A stretch of 41,097 nucleotides of DNA from NCBI GenBank assembly GCA_001603665.1, contig LUZN01000046.1, forward strand, positions 1 through 41,097, in the 5' to 3' direction. The DNA is from Bacteroidales bacterium Bact_22. Lineage in GTDB: Bacteria; Bacteroidota; Bacteroidia; Bacteroidales; F082. Positions 25,959-33,290 of the stretch are shown here, piece after piece (positions within the stretch are counted from its first letter, which is position 1; each line of letters starts with the position of its first letter). The position numbers and the translations under genes were made by a program. The notes beneath the pieces were generated by a model. It was not told the DNA's origin and searched no databases. It saw only the letters and a list, made by a program, of their open reading frames with translations.

Positions 25959-27029
25959 ATGAGAAAATATATTTTTACAATCATTTTATTCCTTCTCGCG
26001 ACAGCGGCCTCGGCTCAGCTCACGAAAGAAAACGACTACGGTATCAACAAGTTACGTCTTGAAGTCCGTACCGATTTCGACTGTTTTTCGGATGAAGGCC
26101 AGCTCAAATCGGGTTTCACCGGAAAGTATCTCAACTTCATACTTTTTGGCGACATAACCGATAATGTTTACTACGCTTATCGTCAGAGAATCAACAATAT
26201 ACAGAATCAGGCCCAGTTTTTCGATGCCACCGACTACCTCTATCTCGGATGGCGTATCACGAAAAACCTCTCGCTGACGGCAGGTAAAGAGATTGTGGCC
26301 ATCGGCGGTCTGGAATACGATCTCGCCCCTATCGATATCTATTTTAACTCGCGTTTCTGGGATAACATCAACTGTTTCCGCTTCGGAACGAACCTCGAAT
26401 ACACCACCAACAACGGTAAAAACACCTTCGTACTGCAGTTCAGCAACTCGCCTTTCGACAACAGCATCGTCTACGGCAGTCTCTACAACTACAGCTTCCT
26501 CTGGCGCGCCAACTTCAAATACTTCACCCCTGTTTGCTCGGTCAACATGTTTGAGGTGAAGAAAGGCGATTTCCTCAACCTCATAGCACTCGGAACAGCC
26601 TTTGACTTCGGCGCCATCGAGGGTTATATCGACGCCCAAAACCGCGCTCATGGCAACCAGAAAGACTATTTTGGCAAGGACATCACAGTCATCGGACGTA
26701 TCGGAGTGAAATTCTGGGGTGAGAGGATGCATATCTTCGTCAAAGGCGGCACCGACATCAACGACTCGCAGGACTACACCTTGGAAGCCATTCAGGTTCT
26801 CGACCCGCTCGTGATGCCGGGCACCAACGTGCTTTTCTACGGCGGCGGCATCGAATATTGGCCTCTGCAAGGTAAAAACGACGTCCGCGTACATGCCTTC
26901 TTCGCAGTGAGCGACGTGCGTCAGGATGCGAATGTGAACCAAGGAATGCTCACCGTCTCAAAGGAAGGCGAGATATCGTATCAGGCCAACATCGGCTTGA
27001 CATGGCGACTGAAATTCATCGACAAATAA
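25959..27029 (+). CDS. Porin-like outer-membrane beta-barrel protein
   Basis: This 356-aa protein has a signal peptide MRKYIFTIILFLLATAASA followed by Q. It is made of alternating aromatic beta strands (for example YLNFILFGDITDNVYYAYRQR, DYLYLGWRITKNLSLTAGK and ITVIGRIGVKFWGERMHIFV) and ends in WRLKFIDK. The pattern, including LTAGKEIVAIGGLEYD and the short turns, resembles the phosphate-selective porin O/P group common in Bacteroidales. I infer an outer-membrane channel. The solute cannot be read, and the O/P name gives no proof of phosphate selectivity. It starts a co-directional set with the Gate-domain membrane protein (9 bases later) and the Fe-S aldo/keto reductase. It is divergent from deoC. 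Confidence 0.7.
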   Translation: MRKYIFTIILFLLATAASAQLTKENDYGINKLRLEVRTDFDCFSDEGQLKSGFTGKYLNFILFGDITDNVYYAYRQRINNIQNQAQFFDATDYLYLGWRITKNLSLTAGKEIVAIGGLEYDLAPIDIYFNSRFWDNINCFRFGTNLEYTTNNGKNTFVLQFSNSPFDNSIVYGSLYNYSFLWRANFKYFTPVCSVNMFEVKKGDFLNLIALGTAFDFGAIEGYIDAQNRAHGNQKDYFGKDITVIGRIGVKFWGERMHIFVKGGTDINDSQDYTLEAIQVLDPLVMPGTNVLFYGGGIEYWPLQGKNDVRVHAFFAVSDVRQDANVNQGMLTVSKEGEISYQANIGLTWRLKFIDK

Positions 27030-27038
27030 CATTTCATT

Positions 27039-28187
27039 ATGAAGATAAGAAACTGGCAGTTTTTAAGTAAGAGACGTCTTGAGGCAGGTATCTTTCTCCT
27101 CATCTTCGCTCTCTTTTTCGGATTCCTCGGCACCAGGATGGGCACGGCTAACATGCTCAACACCATCATGCAGACCTCGTACCACCTCCTTCTGGAGACC
27201 GTATTCTTCCTGATGGCGGTGTGCGTCGTGTCGGGCGCCCTCGGCAAGCTTCTGGTGGAGTTCGGCGTGGTGCGACTCATCGAGTACATCCTTCGCCCTC
27301 TGATGAAGCCAATATACAACCTCCCAGGCGTGGCTGCTCTCGGCGGAATCCTCACATTCCTCTCGGATAACCCGGCTATCATCACCCTCTCGAAAGACAA
27401 GCATTTCTCGCATTATTTCAAGAAATACCAGCTCGCCTCACTGACCAACTTCGGCACGGCATTCGGCATGGGACTGGTGGTGATATTCTATATGCTCGGT
27501 CTCGGCTTCCTCAAAGGAGCCCTGGTCGGACTGCTTGGCGCCATCATTGGCAGCGTCGTCTCGACACGGCTGATGCAGCGTTTCACCCTCAAAGCATATC
27601 CTGAGCTGAACGTCGAAGAAGAGCCTGAAGGCGGCGACGAGCAACAGATCTCGTTCAAGTCGAAAGGCAACGCTTTCATGCGATTCCTCGACGCCATCCT
27701 CGACGGCGGCAAGGAAGGCGTGGCAATCGGACTGGCCATCATCCCGGGCGTGCTCATCATCTCGACCCTGGTGATGATGCTCACCTTCGGTCCGGCAGTC
27801 GGCGGACAGTACAGCGGCGTGGCCTACGAAGGCGTGCCGGTGCTGCCTTATCTCGCAGGAAAGATCGACTTCATCTTCGACTGGCTCTTCGGCTTCAAGA
27901 ACCCTGAACTCGTGGCGTTCCCCATCACCTCTCTGGGTGCCGTGGGCGCTGCTCTCGGTCTGCTGCCAAAGTTCATCGCCGAAGGCATCGTCAACAACAA
28001 CGCCATCGCGGTATGCACGGCAATAGGCATGTGCTGGAGCGGATTCCTCAGCACTCACACCGCCATGCTCGACTCACTCGGTCACCGCGAGCTCATCCCT
28101 AAGGCCATCGGCGCCCACACCATAGGCGGACTGGTGGCAGGAGTGTCGGCACACTGGATTTATGTTTTGTTAGCATTCATTTTCTAA
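27039..28187 (+). CDS. Gate-domain integral membrane protein (nucleoside-recognition type, CD0519/CD1768-like)
   Basis: This 382-aa inner-membrane protein has about ten hydrophobic segments. Two Gate-like halves can be traced. The first is SGALGKLLVEFGVVRLIEYI with GGILTFLSDNPAIITLSKDK (about 67-126). The second runs from VAIGLAIIPGVLIISTLVMM through PITSLGAVGAALGLLPKF to GFLSTHTAMLDSLGHRELIP. A hydrophilic loop rich in Glu (LNVEEEPEGGDEQQ, about 190-203) separates them. The Gate family includes nucleoside transporters and spore or ferrous iron proteins, but the substrate of this subgroup is not known. It stands 9 bases after the porin-like gene and 3 bases before the aldo/keto reductase, so an outer-membrane channel, inner-membrane carrier and redox enzyme may handle one compound (inference). 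Confidence 0.75.
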   Translation: MKIRNWQFLSKRRLEAGIFLLIFALFFGFLGTRMGTANMLNTIMQTSYHLLLETVFFLMAVCVVSGALGKLLVEFGVVRLIEYILRPLMKPIYNLPGVAALGGILTFLSDNPAIITLSKDKHFSHYFKKYQLASLTNFGTAFGMGLVVIFYMLGLGFLKGALVGLLGAIIGSVVSTRLMQRFTLKAYPELNVEEEPEGGDEQQISFKSKGNAFMRFLDAILDGGKEGVAIGLAIIPGVLIISTLVMMLTFGPAVGGQYSGVAYEGVPVLPYLAGKIDFIFDWLFGFKNPELVAFPITSLGAVGAALGLLPKFIAEGIVNNNAIAVCTAIGMCWSGFLSTHTAMLDSLGHRELIPKAIGAHTIGGLVAGVSAHWIYVLLAFIF

Positions 28188-28190
28188 AAA

Positions 28191-29198
28191 ATGGATAAGG
28201 TTGTCCTTGGCAAGACGGGCTTCGTCGTAAACAAAAACGGCTTCGGGGCGCTGCCGATACAGCGTATCACGAGGGACGAGGCGGCGCATCTGCTCAGGAA
28301 GGCCTACGACAACGGCATCACCTACTTCGACACCGCACGATTCTACACCGACAGCGAAGAGAAGATGGGATACGCCTTCCAAGGCATGCGCGACAAGATC
28401 ATCATTGCCACGAAAACAGGCGCCACGACAACCGAAAACTTCTGGAAAGACATCGAAACGAGCCTCGGACTGCTCAAAACCGACTATATCGACCTTTATC
28501 AGTTCCATAACCTCGCTTTTTGTCCGAAACCCGGCGACGGCACCGGACTTTACGAGGCGATGCTCGAAGCGAAAAAACAAGGCAAGATTCGTCATATCGG
28601 CATCACAAACCACAGACTGAAAATCGCGAAAGAGGCAATAGAATCAGGACTTTACGAGACGATGCAGTTTCCGTTTTCTTATCTGGCATCGGATAAGGAT
28701 TTGGAAATCGTGGATATGTGCAAAAAAGCCGACATGGGATTTATCTGCATGAAGGCACTCTCAGGCGGCTTGATCACCGATTCGGCCACGGCGTATGCAT
28801 TTTTGAACCAATATGAGCATGTTTTGCCGATCTGGGGCATCCAAAAAGAGAGCGAGCTCGACGAGTTTATCTCATATCAAGACAATCCGCCGAAAATGAC
28901 CGCGGAACGCTGGGCTAAGGTCAACAAAGACAAGGAAGAGCTGTCGGGCGACTTCTGTCGTGGCTGCGGATATTGTTTGCCATGCCCGGCCGGCATCTAC
29001 ATCCCCGACTGCGCCCGAATGAGCCTATATCTGCGCCGCGCGCCGCTTAGTGTCTACCTCGGCGACGAATACAAAGCTAAAATGGAGAAGGTGAAGGGCT
29101 GTCTCCACTGCGGCCAATGCAAGAAGAAATGCCCTTACGGCCTTGACACTCCAACGCTTCTACAAAAGAATTACGAAGATTTCTTGACATTTTTGTAG
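28191..29198 (+). CDS. Aldo/keto reductase with C-terminal twin 4Fe-4S motifs
   Basis: This 335-aa cytoplasmic protein fuses an aldo/keto reductase barrel (about 1-240) to a ferredoxin-like tail. The barrel shows GTKTG-type motifs: ITYFDTARFYTDSEEKMG with Asp and Tyr of the tetrad, ATKTGA with Lys, and LYQFHNLAF with His. The tail has CX2CX2CX2CP from Cys256 (CRGCGYCLPCPAG) and CX2CX2CX3CP from Cys304 (CLHCGQCKKKCPYG). This AKR_4Fe4S architecture is widespread in anaerobes and suggests electron transfer through iron-sulfur clusters, but the substrate is unknown. It lies 3 bases after the Gate-domain gene and completes that unit. A TCATTTCGA-family repeat follows it. Confidence 0.88.
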   Translation: MDKVVLGKTGFVVNKNGFGALPIQRITRDEAAHLLRKAYDNGITYFDTARFYTDSEEKMGYAFQGMRDKIIIATKTGATTTENFWKDIETSLGLLKTDYIDLYQFHNLAFCPKPGDGTGLYEAMLEAKKQGKIRHIGITNHRLKIAKEAIESGLYETMQFPFSYLASDKDLEIVDMCKKADMGFICMKALSGGLITDSATAYAFLNQYEHVLPIWGIQKESELDEFISYQDNPPKMTAERWAKVNKDKEELSGDFCRGCGYCLPCPAGIYIPDCARMSLYLRRAPLSVYLGDEYKAKMEKVKGCLHCGQCKKKCPYGLDTPTLLQKNYEDFLTFL

Positions 29199-29206
29199 AA
29201 CAAATT

Positions 29207-29244
29207 GTCATTTCGACCATAGCGAAGCGAAGTGGAGAAATCTC
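29207..29244 (+). repeat. Dispersed repeat, TCATTTCGA family, half element (copy B)
   Basis: Begins GTCATTTCGACC and ends GTGGAGAAATCTC, nearly the same as copy A at 12532-12570. It begins 8 bases after the aldo/keto reductase stop and lies upstream of the aspartate kinase promoter. It occurs only once here, without an inverted partner. Confidence 0.7.
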
Positions 29245-29276
29245 ATTTTTCATGTTTTTTTTCCAAAAATAATTAT

Positions 29277-29284
29277 TATATTTG
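29277..29284 (+). promoter_or_regulatory. -7 element for aspartate kinase
   Basis: TATATTTG matches TAnnTTTG, 27 bases before ATG 29311. The leader would be about 20 nt, too short for a lysine riboswitch, and none is seen. No TTTG -33 box at normal spacing. Confidence 0.5.
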
Positions 29285-29310
29285 CATCGTTATTTTAGAA
29301 AAGTGCCGTC

Positions 29311-30579
29311 ATGATTAAAAGAGTTTTTAAGTTCGGTGGTGCCTCGGTGAAGGACGCCGACGCCGTGAGAAATCTCAAGCAAATCCTTGAGAATGAAGAC
29401 CGTAGCGACCTGATGCTTGTCATCAGCGCCATGGGAAAGACCACCAACGGCATCGAGAAAGTCCTCAAGGAATTCCGCGACGCCGACGGCCACCTCTCGA
29501 TCGATGCCCTCAAAGACCTCATGAGCTACCATGAGAAAATCATGATCGACCTCTTCAACGGAAACGCCGAACATCCTGTGTTTGAGGCAGTTACAAATCT
29601 GTTTTTGGATTTGTATCTCAACCTACAGGAGACCGGTTACGACTACGATTATCAATACGACCAGACTATCAGCTTCGGCGAGATGCTGTCGACGACGATA
29701 ATCTCGGCTTATCTCAACGACTGCGGCATTAAAAACAAACTCCTCGACGCAAGACAATATATCATCACCGACCATACCTTCCGTACAGCGAATGTGGACT
29801 TCGACGAGAGCCGCCTGAGGATTCAGAAACTGCAGGAGGAACACGATGGCACAATGTATATCACTCAAGGTTTCATCGGCTCTTCGACGAAGCCGGTGGT
29901 GACAACGACGCTCGGCCGCGAGGGCTCCGACTACACAGGCGCTATCTTCGCCAACCTTTTGAATGCCAGCGAGTTATCGGTTTGGAAAGACGTTGACGGA
30001 GTGCGCAACGCCGACCCGAAACGCTTCGAACACACCGAGAAGATCCCGCATCTCTCCTACTCCGAAGCCACCGAGTTGACGTTTTACGGTGCCACGGTCT
30101 TGCACCCGAAGACCACAAAACCTCTGCAAAACAAGAACATCCCGTTGAAAGTGCGCTGTTTCCTTGATGCCTCGCTTGAGCCAACCATCGTCGATGGCAG
30201 CGACGAATATATCAAATACATCCCGTCGTTCATAGTTAAAGACAATCAAACGCTTGTGACAATAAGGCCGCGCGACTATTCCTTCATGAACGAGCAGAAC
30301 CTTGGAATCCTCTTCGCGATGCTCAACGAGCTCAACATCCACGCCAACATGATTCAGACCTCGGCCTTGAACCTCTCCATCTGCTTCGACGAAAACGAGC
30401 GCAAGCTCACACAGCTCATCGCCGCCCTCGAGCAGTCGTTCATCATCCGCTACAACAACGGCCTGCAACTCTTCACCATCCGTCACTACAAAAACGGCAT
30501 CGAAAAAGAATTCATCAAAGGGAAACAGGTCTTCGTGGAACAGCGCAGCCGAAGCACACTGCAATTAGTGATATCGTAA
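29311..30579 (+). CDS. lysC: Aspartate kinase
   Basis: The enzyme phosphorylates aspartate with ATP, the first step to lysine/diaminopimelate, threonine and methionine. The 422-aa protein has KFGGASV at residues 7-13 (ATP/aspartate site), ISFGEMLST around 121-129, and GFIGSSTKPVVTTTLGREGSD around 189-209. The C-terminal ACT-type regulatory region (about 305-420) includes ELNIHANMIQTSALNLSICF. No homoserine dehydrogenase is fused. It stands alone in its transcription unit with its own promoter. Start ATG 29311 gives the family N-terminus MIKRVFKFGGASV. The gene is GC-leaning, like the other core genes. Confidence 0.93.
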   Translation: MIKRVFKFGGASVKDADAVRNLKQILENEDRSDLMLVISAMGKTTNGIEKVLKEFRDADGHLSIDALKDLMSYHEKIMIDLFNGNAEHPVFEAVTNLFLDLYLNLQETGYDYDYQYDQTISFGEMLSTTIISAYLNDCGIKNKLLDARQYIITDHTFRTANVDFDESRLRIQKLQEEHDGTMYITQGFIGSSTKPVVTTTLGREGSDYTGAIFANLLNASELSVWKDVDGVRNADPKRFEHTEKIPHLSYSEATELTFYGATVLHPKTTKPLQNKNIPLKVRCFLDASLEPTIVDGSDEYIKYIPSFIVKDNQTLVTIRPRDYSFMNEQNLGILFAMLNELNIHANMIQTSALNLSICFDENERKLTQLIAALEQSFIIRYNNGLQLFTIRHYKNGIEKEFIKGKQVFVEQRSRSTLQLVIS

Positions 30580-30610
30580 TCCCATAATTAAACAATAAAA
30601 ACAATAAAAT

Positions 30611-31180
30611 ATGAAAAAATACATCTCAAAAATCACAATCCTTCTAGCAGCAATAATAATGGTTTTGCTAGTGGGATGCACTGTAATCAATTCAAAGCAT
30701 TATTACGAAACATACACAGGAAAGGTCATAACAATTTGGAACGATTATATTATCTTTGAAAAATATGAGGGGCGAAAACATCCTAAGGATAATTATATTA
30801 AACTTAGTCATAAAGACGTGACAGATGTGTTTTTCAAAAACAATGATTCAATTCTCATATACAGGCGTGGTGATGAAAACTCAATAGATGTAGTTTTCAG
30901 CCAATACTATGTAGAGGTTTTTTATAATACATGGGATGAAATGCAAGAATTCAAAAGAAGAACATCTTATAAAGACGCCACTGTCAATGCTGAATATTTT
31001 TTTTATGGGGACAGAAGTGTTTTATGGCCAACATTCAATGAATGTATAGGTGATTCAATGTATATCAGGGAATATCCGGTTGACCGCAAACATTCCTGGT
31101 TCTTCATGATGGATTTATATGATTATAATGATAGCGTATTCTCTCGTTATGATGAAAGGTTTGATAATAGGAGTTTTTAA
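30611..31180 (+). CDS. AT-rich hypothetical lipoprotein
   Basis: I do not recognise this 189-aa protein. It begins MKKYISKITILLAAIIMVLL and has a lipobox VGC at Cys23, so it should be a lipoprotein. The mature part is rich in Tyr, Phe, Asp and Asn and predicted largely beta (VITIWNDYIIFEKYEG, TDVFFKNNDSILIYRRGDEN), with no cysteine-based or catalytic motif. It is visibly more AT-rich than the flanking aspartate kinase. It sits next to the RAYT transposase, convergent with a 15-bp gap, so it may be a recent acquisition. Its A-rich leader and complete signal peptide speak for a real gene. Confidence 0.65.
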   Translation: MKKYISKITILLAAIIMVLLVGCTVINSKHYYETYTGKVITIWNDYIIFEKYEGRKHPKDNYIKLSHKDVTDVFFKNNDSILIYRRGDENSIDVVFSQYYVEVFYNTWDEMQEFKRRTSYKDATVNAEYFFYGDRSVLWPTFNECIGDSMYIREYPVDRKHSWFFMMDLYDYNDSVFSRYDERFDNRSF

Positions 31181-31195
31181 TTAATATCATTATCA

Positions 31196-31750
31196 TCAAT
31201 AATCAACCTCGCAGCCTTCAATCCATTTCGCCACGTTATTGCCGATATAGGCAGCAATTCTATTTATTTCATCCTGGTCGCGAATGATGCGGTCGAAATA
31301 CCGCGTTTGCCACGCGAAATATGGTTGTTTTGTGCGGGCGAAACGGGTGACAGATTGTTTGAAACCACCTATCACCGTTGATAATTTACCCTGTTTATTT
31401 GCAATTTTCTGCATACATTTGTTTTTTCCGTCTGTAGAGACGCGCCATGGCACGTCTCTACAATCATCGAATGTTTTTATTATCACAATCATGTGAACAT
31501 GATCCGGCATCACAACCCATAATGGTATTTCGGCGTATGGATTATGTTTCGGAATTTCAGAAATGTTTTGATTCGCATATTTTCCTATTTCCGATAAAAC
31601 CATTGTCCCATTTTCAATTTCACCGAAAAAATGTTCGCGATTTTGCGTGCAAATTGTTACGAAATAGGCGCCACCATTGTAATCATGCCAATCCGCGCGT
31701 GCGGACGAAACACGAAATTTGTCATGAAATGTTGTTTTGATTGGTTCCAT
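31196..31750 (-). CDS. REP-associated tyrosine transposase (RAYT, Y1/IS200-like HUH)
   Basis: This 184-aa protein is a single-stranded DNA transposase of the TnpA-REP type (COG1943). The HUH metal motif is His84-Val-His86 in MPDHVHMIVI. The likely nucleophile is Tyr168 in RIAAYIGNNVAKW, the helix position of IS200-type Tyr. GGAYFVTICTQNREHFF is the usual N-terminal strand. Such proteins recognise hairpin REP sequences next to their own gene. The coding sequence itself contains one full 28-bp palindrome (31434-31461), which reads in frame as CRDVPWRVST at residues 97-106. This is inserted in the loop between the HUH strand and KLSTVIGGFKQSV. An identical copy lies 29 bases upstream of its start codon. 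No IS terminal repeats or frame damage are seen. The gene looks intact. Confidence 0.88.
   Translation of the reverse strand: MEPIKTTFHDKFRVSSARADWHDYNGGAYFVTICTQNREHFFGEIENGTMVLSEIGKYANQNISEIPKHNPYAEIPLWVVMPDHVHMIVIIKTFDDCRDVPWRVSTDGKNKCMQKIANKQGKLSTVIGGFKQSVTRFARTKQPYFAWQTRYFDRIIRDQDEINRIAAYIGNNVAKWIEGCEVDY
31434..31461 (-). repeat. REP palindrome inside the RAYT gene
   Basis: Twenty-eight bases with arms GTAGAGACG and CGTCTCTAC around a 10-bp core whose centre is GCCATGGC. Only one pair of positions (C/A at the edges of the core) breaks the symmetry. It is identical to the copy at 31780-31807 and has the same orientation. Residues 97-106 of the transposase (CRDVPWRVST) are encoded by it. 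Confidence 0.9.
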
Positions 31751-31779
31751 AAATAAAATGTTTTTTGTTTATTGAAATG

Positions 31780-31807
31780 GTAGAGACGCGCCATGGCACG
31801 TCTCTAC
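31780..31807. repeat. REP palindrome upstream of the RAYT gene
   Basis: Identical in all 28 bases to the copy inside the RAYT gene. It lies 29 bases upstream of the RAYT start codon and 21 bases downstream of the phosphofructokinase stop. Both of those genes run on the minus strand, so it is between them. Being a near-perfect hairpin, it may also act as a terminator or mRNA end for the upstream gene. Confidence 0.9.
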
Positions 31808-31828
31808 AGGGATTGTTGTTGGGGGTGG

Positions 31829-33049
31829 TTATTCCGCCCAATTCAAAATCTTGCGGAAATCGTATTCCGCTGGGTTTTCAACGAATTTCTTCGCTCCTTC
31901 GTAGTCGGCTGGGGTGATGTACTGCATGCAGTGGTTGAACACCAGTTTCGCCTTCTCGCCCTGCATGTTCACGAGGCGCGGTTTCACCTTGCCGTTCTCG
32001 TCCTCGACATCCTTCAGATACAGCGGACTGACCTGGCCTTTCGGGTCGGCAGTGACCATGGCGCCAGTGATGCCCTGGTCGAACAATTTCTTCACGCCGT
32101 AGCCAAGGATTGAGCAATATTGCAAATCGAAAGCGCAAGGATCTACACAACGTATCTCATAACCGACTTCCACCGGACGGCTCTTGATGTTCAAGCCGAG
32201 AAGCTTCAAACGCTGTTGCAGCAACATATTGAAAATGTGAGCCTTACTGACGTTGCCAAGCTCCGGATGTCCGTGCTCGTCATAGGTGAAGTTTACACCT
32301 GAATTCTGAATTTCTTCATCAGTCATGAAATGGAAAACACCCTCTGAAACACTTGCAACACCGTAGTTGATACCCAGCATCTTACGCTTAATCATCGAGC
32401 TGATGATGAGTCGCAAAATCTTATCGAATGTGACCTCTGTCTTATAGAACATCTCCGGGATGATGATCATCGGGTAATGGCAGGCATAGCCCATGCCGAA
32501 TGCCAGGTGACCAGCCTCACGACCCATTGCCGACACCACAAACCAGTTGCCGCTAGTACGCGCGTCTTCGTAAACGGTCTGCAAAATCTTCACGCCAGCT
32601 TCTTTTGCCGAATAATAGCCGAAAGTAGGGCTGCCTTCAGGTAACGGGAGGTCGTTGTCGATGGTCTTAGGCACATGGATGTTCTGAACATGTACATTAT
32701 TCTTCATCAAGAACTTAGAGATGCGGTTTGCTGTCGAAGCGGTATCGTCGCCACCGATGGTCACGAGCAAATTTACATCGTTTTTCACAAAGAAATCAAT
32801 GTTAAACTCCTCGTCTTTCGGTTTGTAGCGGCTCATCTGCAGTGCCGAGCCTCCCATCTTCATGATCTGGTCGGCATAGAGGAAGTCGATGTCGACAGTC
32901 CTCGGGTTCGGTTTGAACAGATTTTTATATCCTTCGTGGAGACCGATCACGCGGAAACCGTCGCTTAAAAATGTCTTTGCCACAGTGCTCACCACCGTGT
33001 TGATGCCTGGTGCCGGGCCGCCGCCGGCGAGAATGACGATTGATTTCAT
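31829..33049 (-). CDS. 6-phosphofructokinase, probably PPi-dependent
   Basis: Converts fructose-6-phosphate to fructose-1,6-bisphosphate. The 406-aa protein has GGGPAPGIN at 9-17 (nucleotide loop), GGDDTAST at 99-106 and PKTIDND at 127-133. In this superfamily GGDD rather than GGDG, together with PKTIDND rather than PGTIDND, is characteristic of enzymes that use pyrophosphate as phosphoryl donor, so the reaction would be reversible. MGREAGHLAFGMGYA and the C-terminal VGYEIRCVDPCAFDLQYCSILGYG are also typical. The call of PPi use rests on those two residues. The start ATG 33049 has an A-rich leader. It is the first gene of a minus-strand pair with the RAYT. Confidence 0.88.
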   Translation of the reverse strand: MKSIVILAGGGPAPGINTVVSTVAKTFLSDGFRVIGLHEGYKNLFKPNPRTVDIDFLYADQIMKMGGSALQMSRYKPKDEEFNIDFFVKNDVNLLVTIGGDDTASTANRISKFLMKNNVHVQNIHVPKTIDNDLPLPEGSPTFGYYSAKEAGVKILQTVYEDARTSGNWFVVSAMGREAGHLAFGMGYACHYPMIIIPEMFYKTEVTFDKILRLIISSMIKRKMLGINYGVASVSEGVFHFMTDEEIQNSGVNFTYDEHGHPELGNVSKAHIFNMLLQQRLKLLGLNIKSRPVEVGYEIRCVDPCAFDLQYCSILGYGVKKLFDQGITGAMVTADPKGQVSPLYLKDVEDENGKVKPRLVNMQGEKAKLVFNHCMQYITPADYEGAKKFVENPAEYDFRKILNWAE

Positions 33050-33082
33050 ATTTCTTTTAATTTAACTTTAATTCATCCAAAC

Positions 33083-33195
33083 CGTCATTTCGAGCGAAAC
33101 GAAGTGTAGTCGAGAAATCCTCATTTCCAATATGCTTTTGCTATGGAGGATTTCTCCATTTCGTTTCATTTCATTTCACTTCAGTCGAAATGACG
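33083..33195 (+). repeat. Complete inverted repeat, TCATTTCGA family (copy C)
   Basis: Outer arms CGTCATTTCGA (33083-33093) and TCGAAATGACG (33185-33195) pair perfectly. Inner arms GAGAAATCCTC (33112-33122) and GAGGATTTCTC (33146-33156) pair perfectly around a 23-base loop. The right side includes a five-fold TTTCA-like pentanucleotide run (33159-33183). It fills most of the gap between divergent phosphofructokinase and ruvA, and would form a long hairpin in DNA or in RNA. Confidence 0.85.
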
Positions 33196-33207
33196 AAAAT
33201 CACCTTG

Positions 33208-33215
33208 CAAATTTA
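33208..33215 (-). promoter_or_regulatory. Candidate -7 element for the phosphofructokinase gene
   Basis: On the minus strand this reads TAAATTTG. A TTTG box on the same strand at 33241-33244 is 25 bases away, longer than usual. If used, the transcript would carry the copy C hairpin in a leader of about 150 nt. Confidence 0.35.
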
Positions 33216-33252
33216 TTAAAAAAATCCTTAATTCCCATATCAAAATTTTTAT

Positions 33253-33260
33253 TATTTTTG
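33253..33260 (+). promoter_or_regulatory. -7 element for ruvA-sprA
   Basis: TATTTTTG matches TAnnTTTG, 31 bases before the ruvA ATG at 33291. No TTTG -33 box at normal spacing. It stands back to back with the phosphofructokinase candidate promoter. Confidence 0.55.
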
Positions 33261-33290
33261 CAAGTTTAAAGGTAACACACATTTTTTGAT

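Noticed and set aside
29199-29310. Lysine riboswitch before aspartate kinase
   Set aside because: The gap is 112 bases, half of it a dispersed repeat, and the predicted leader is about 20 nt, far too short.
31447-31740. Open frame of 97 codons opposite the RAYT gene
   Set aside because: Antisense of a gene with clear HUH and Tyr motifs. No supporting features.
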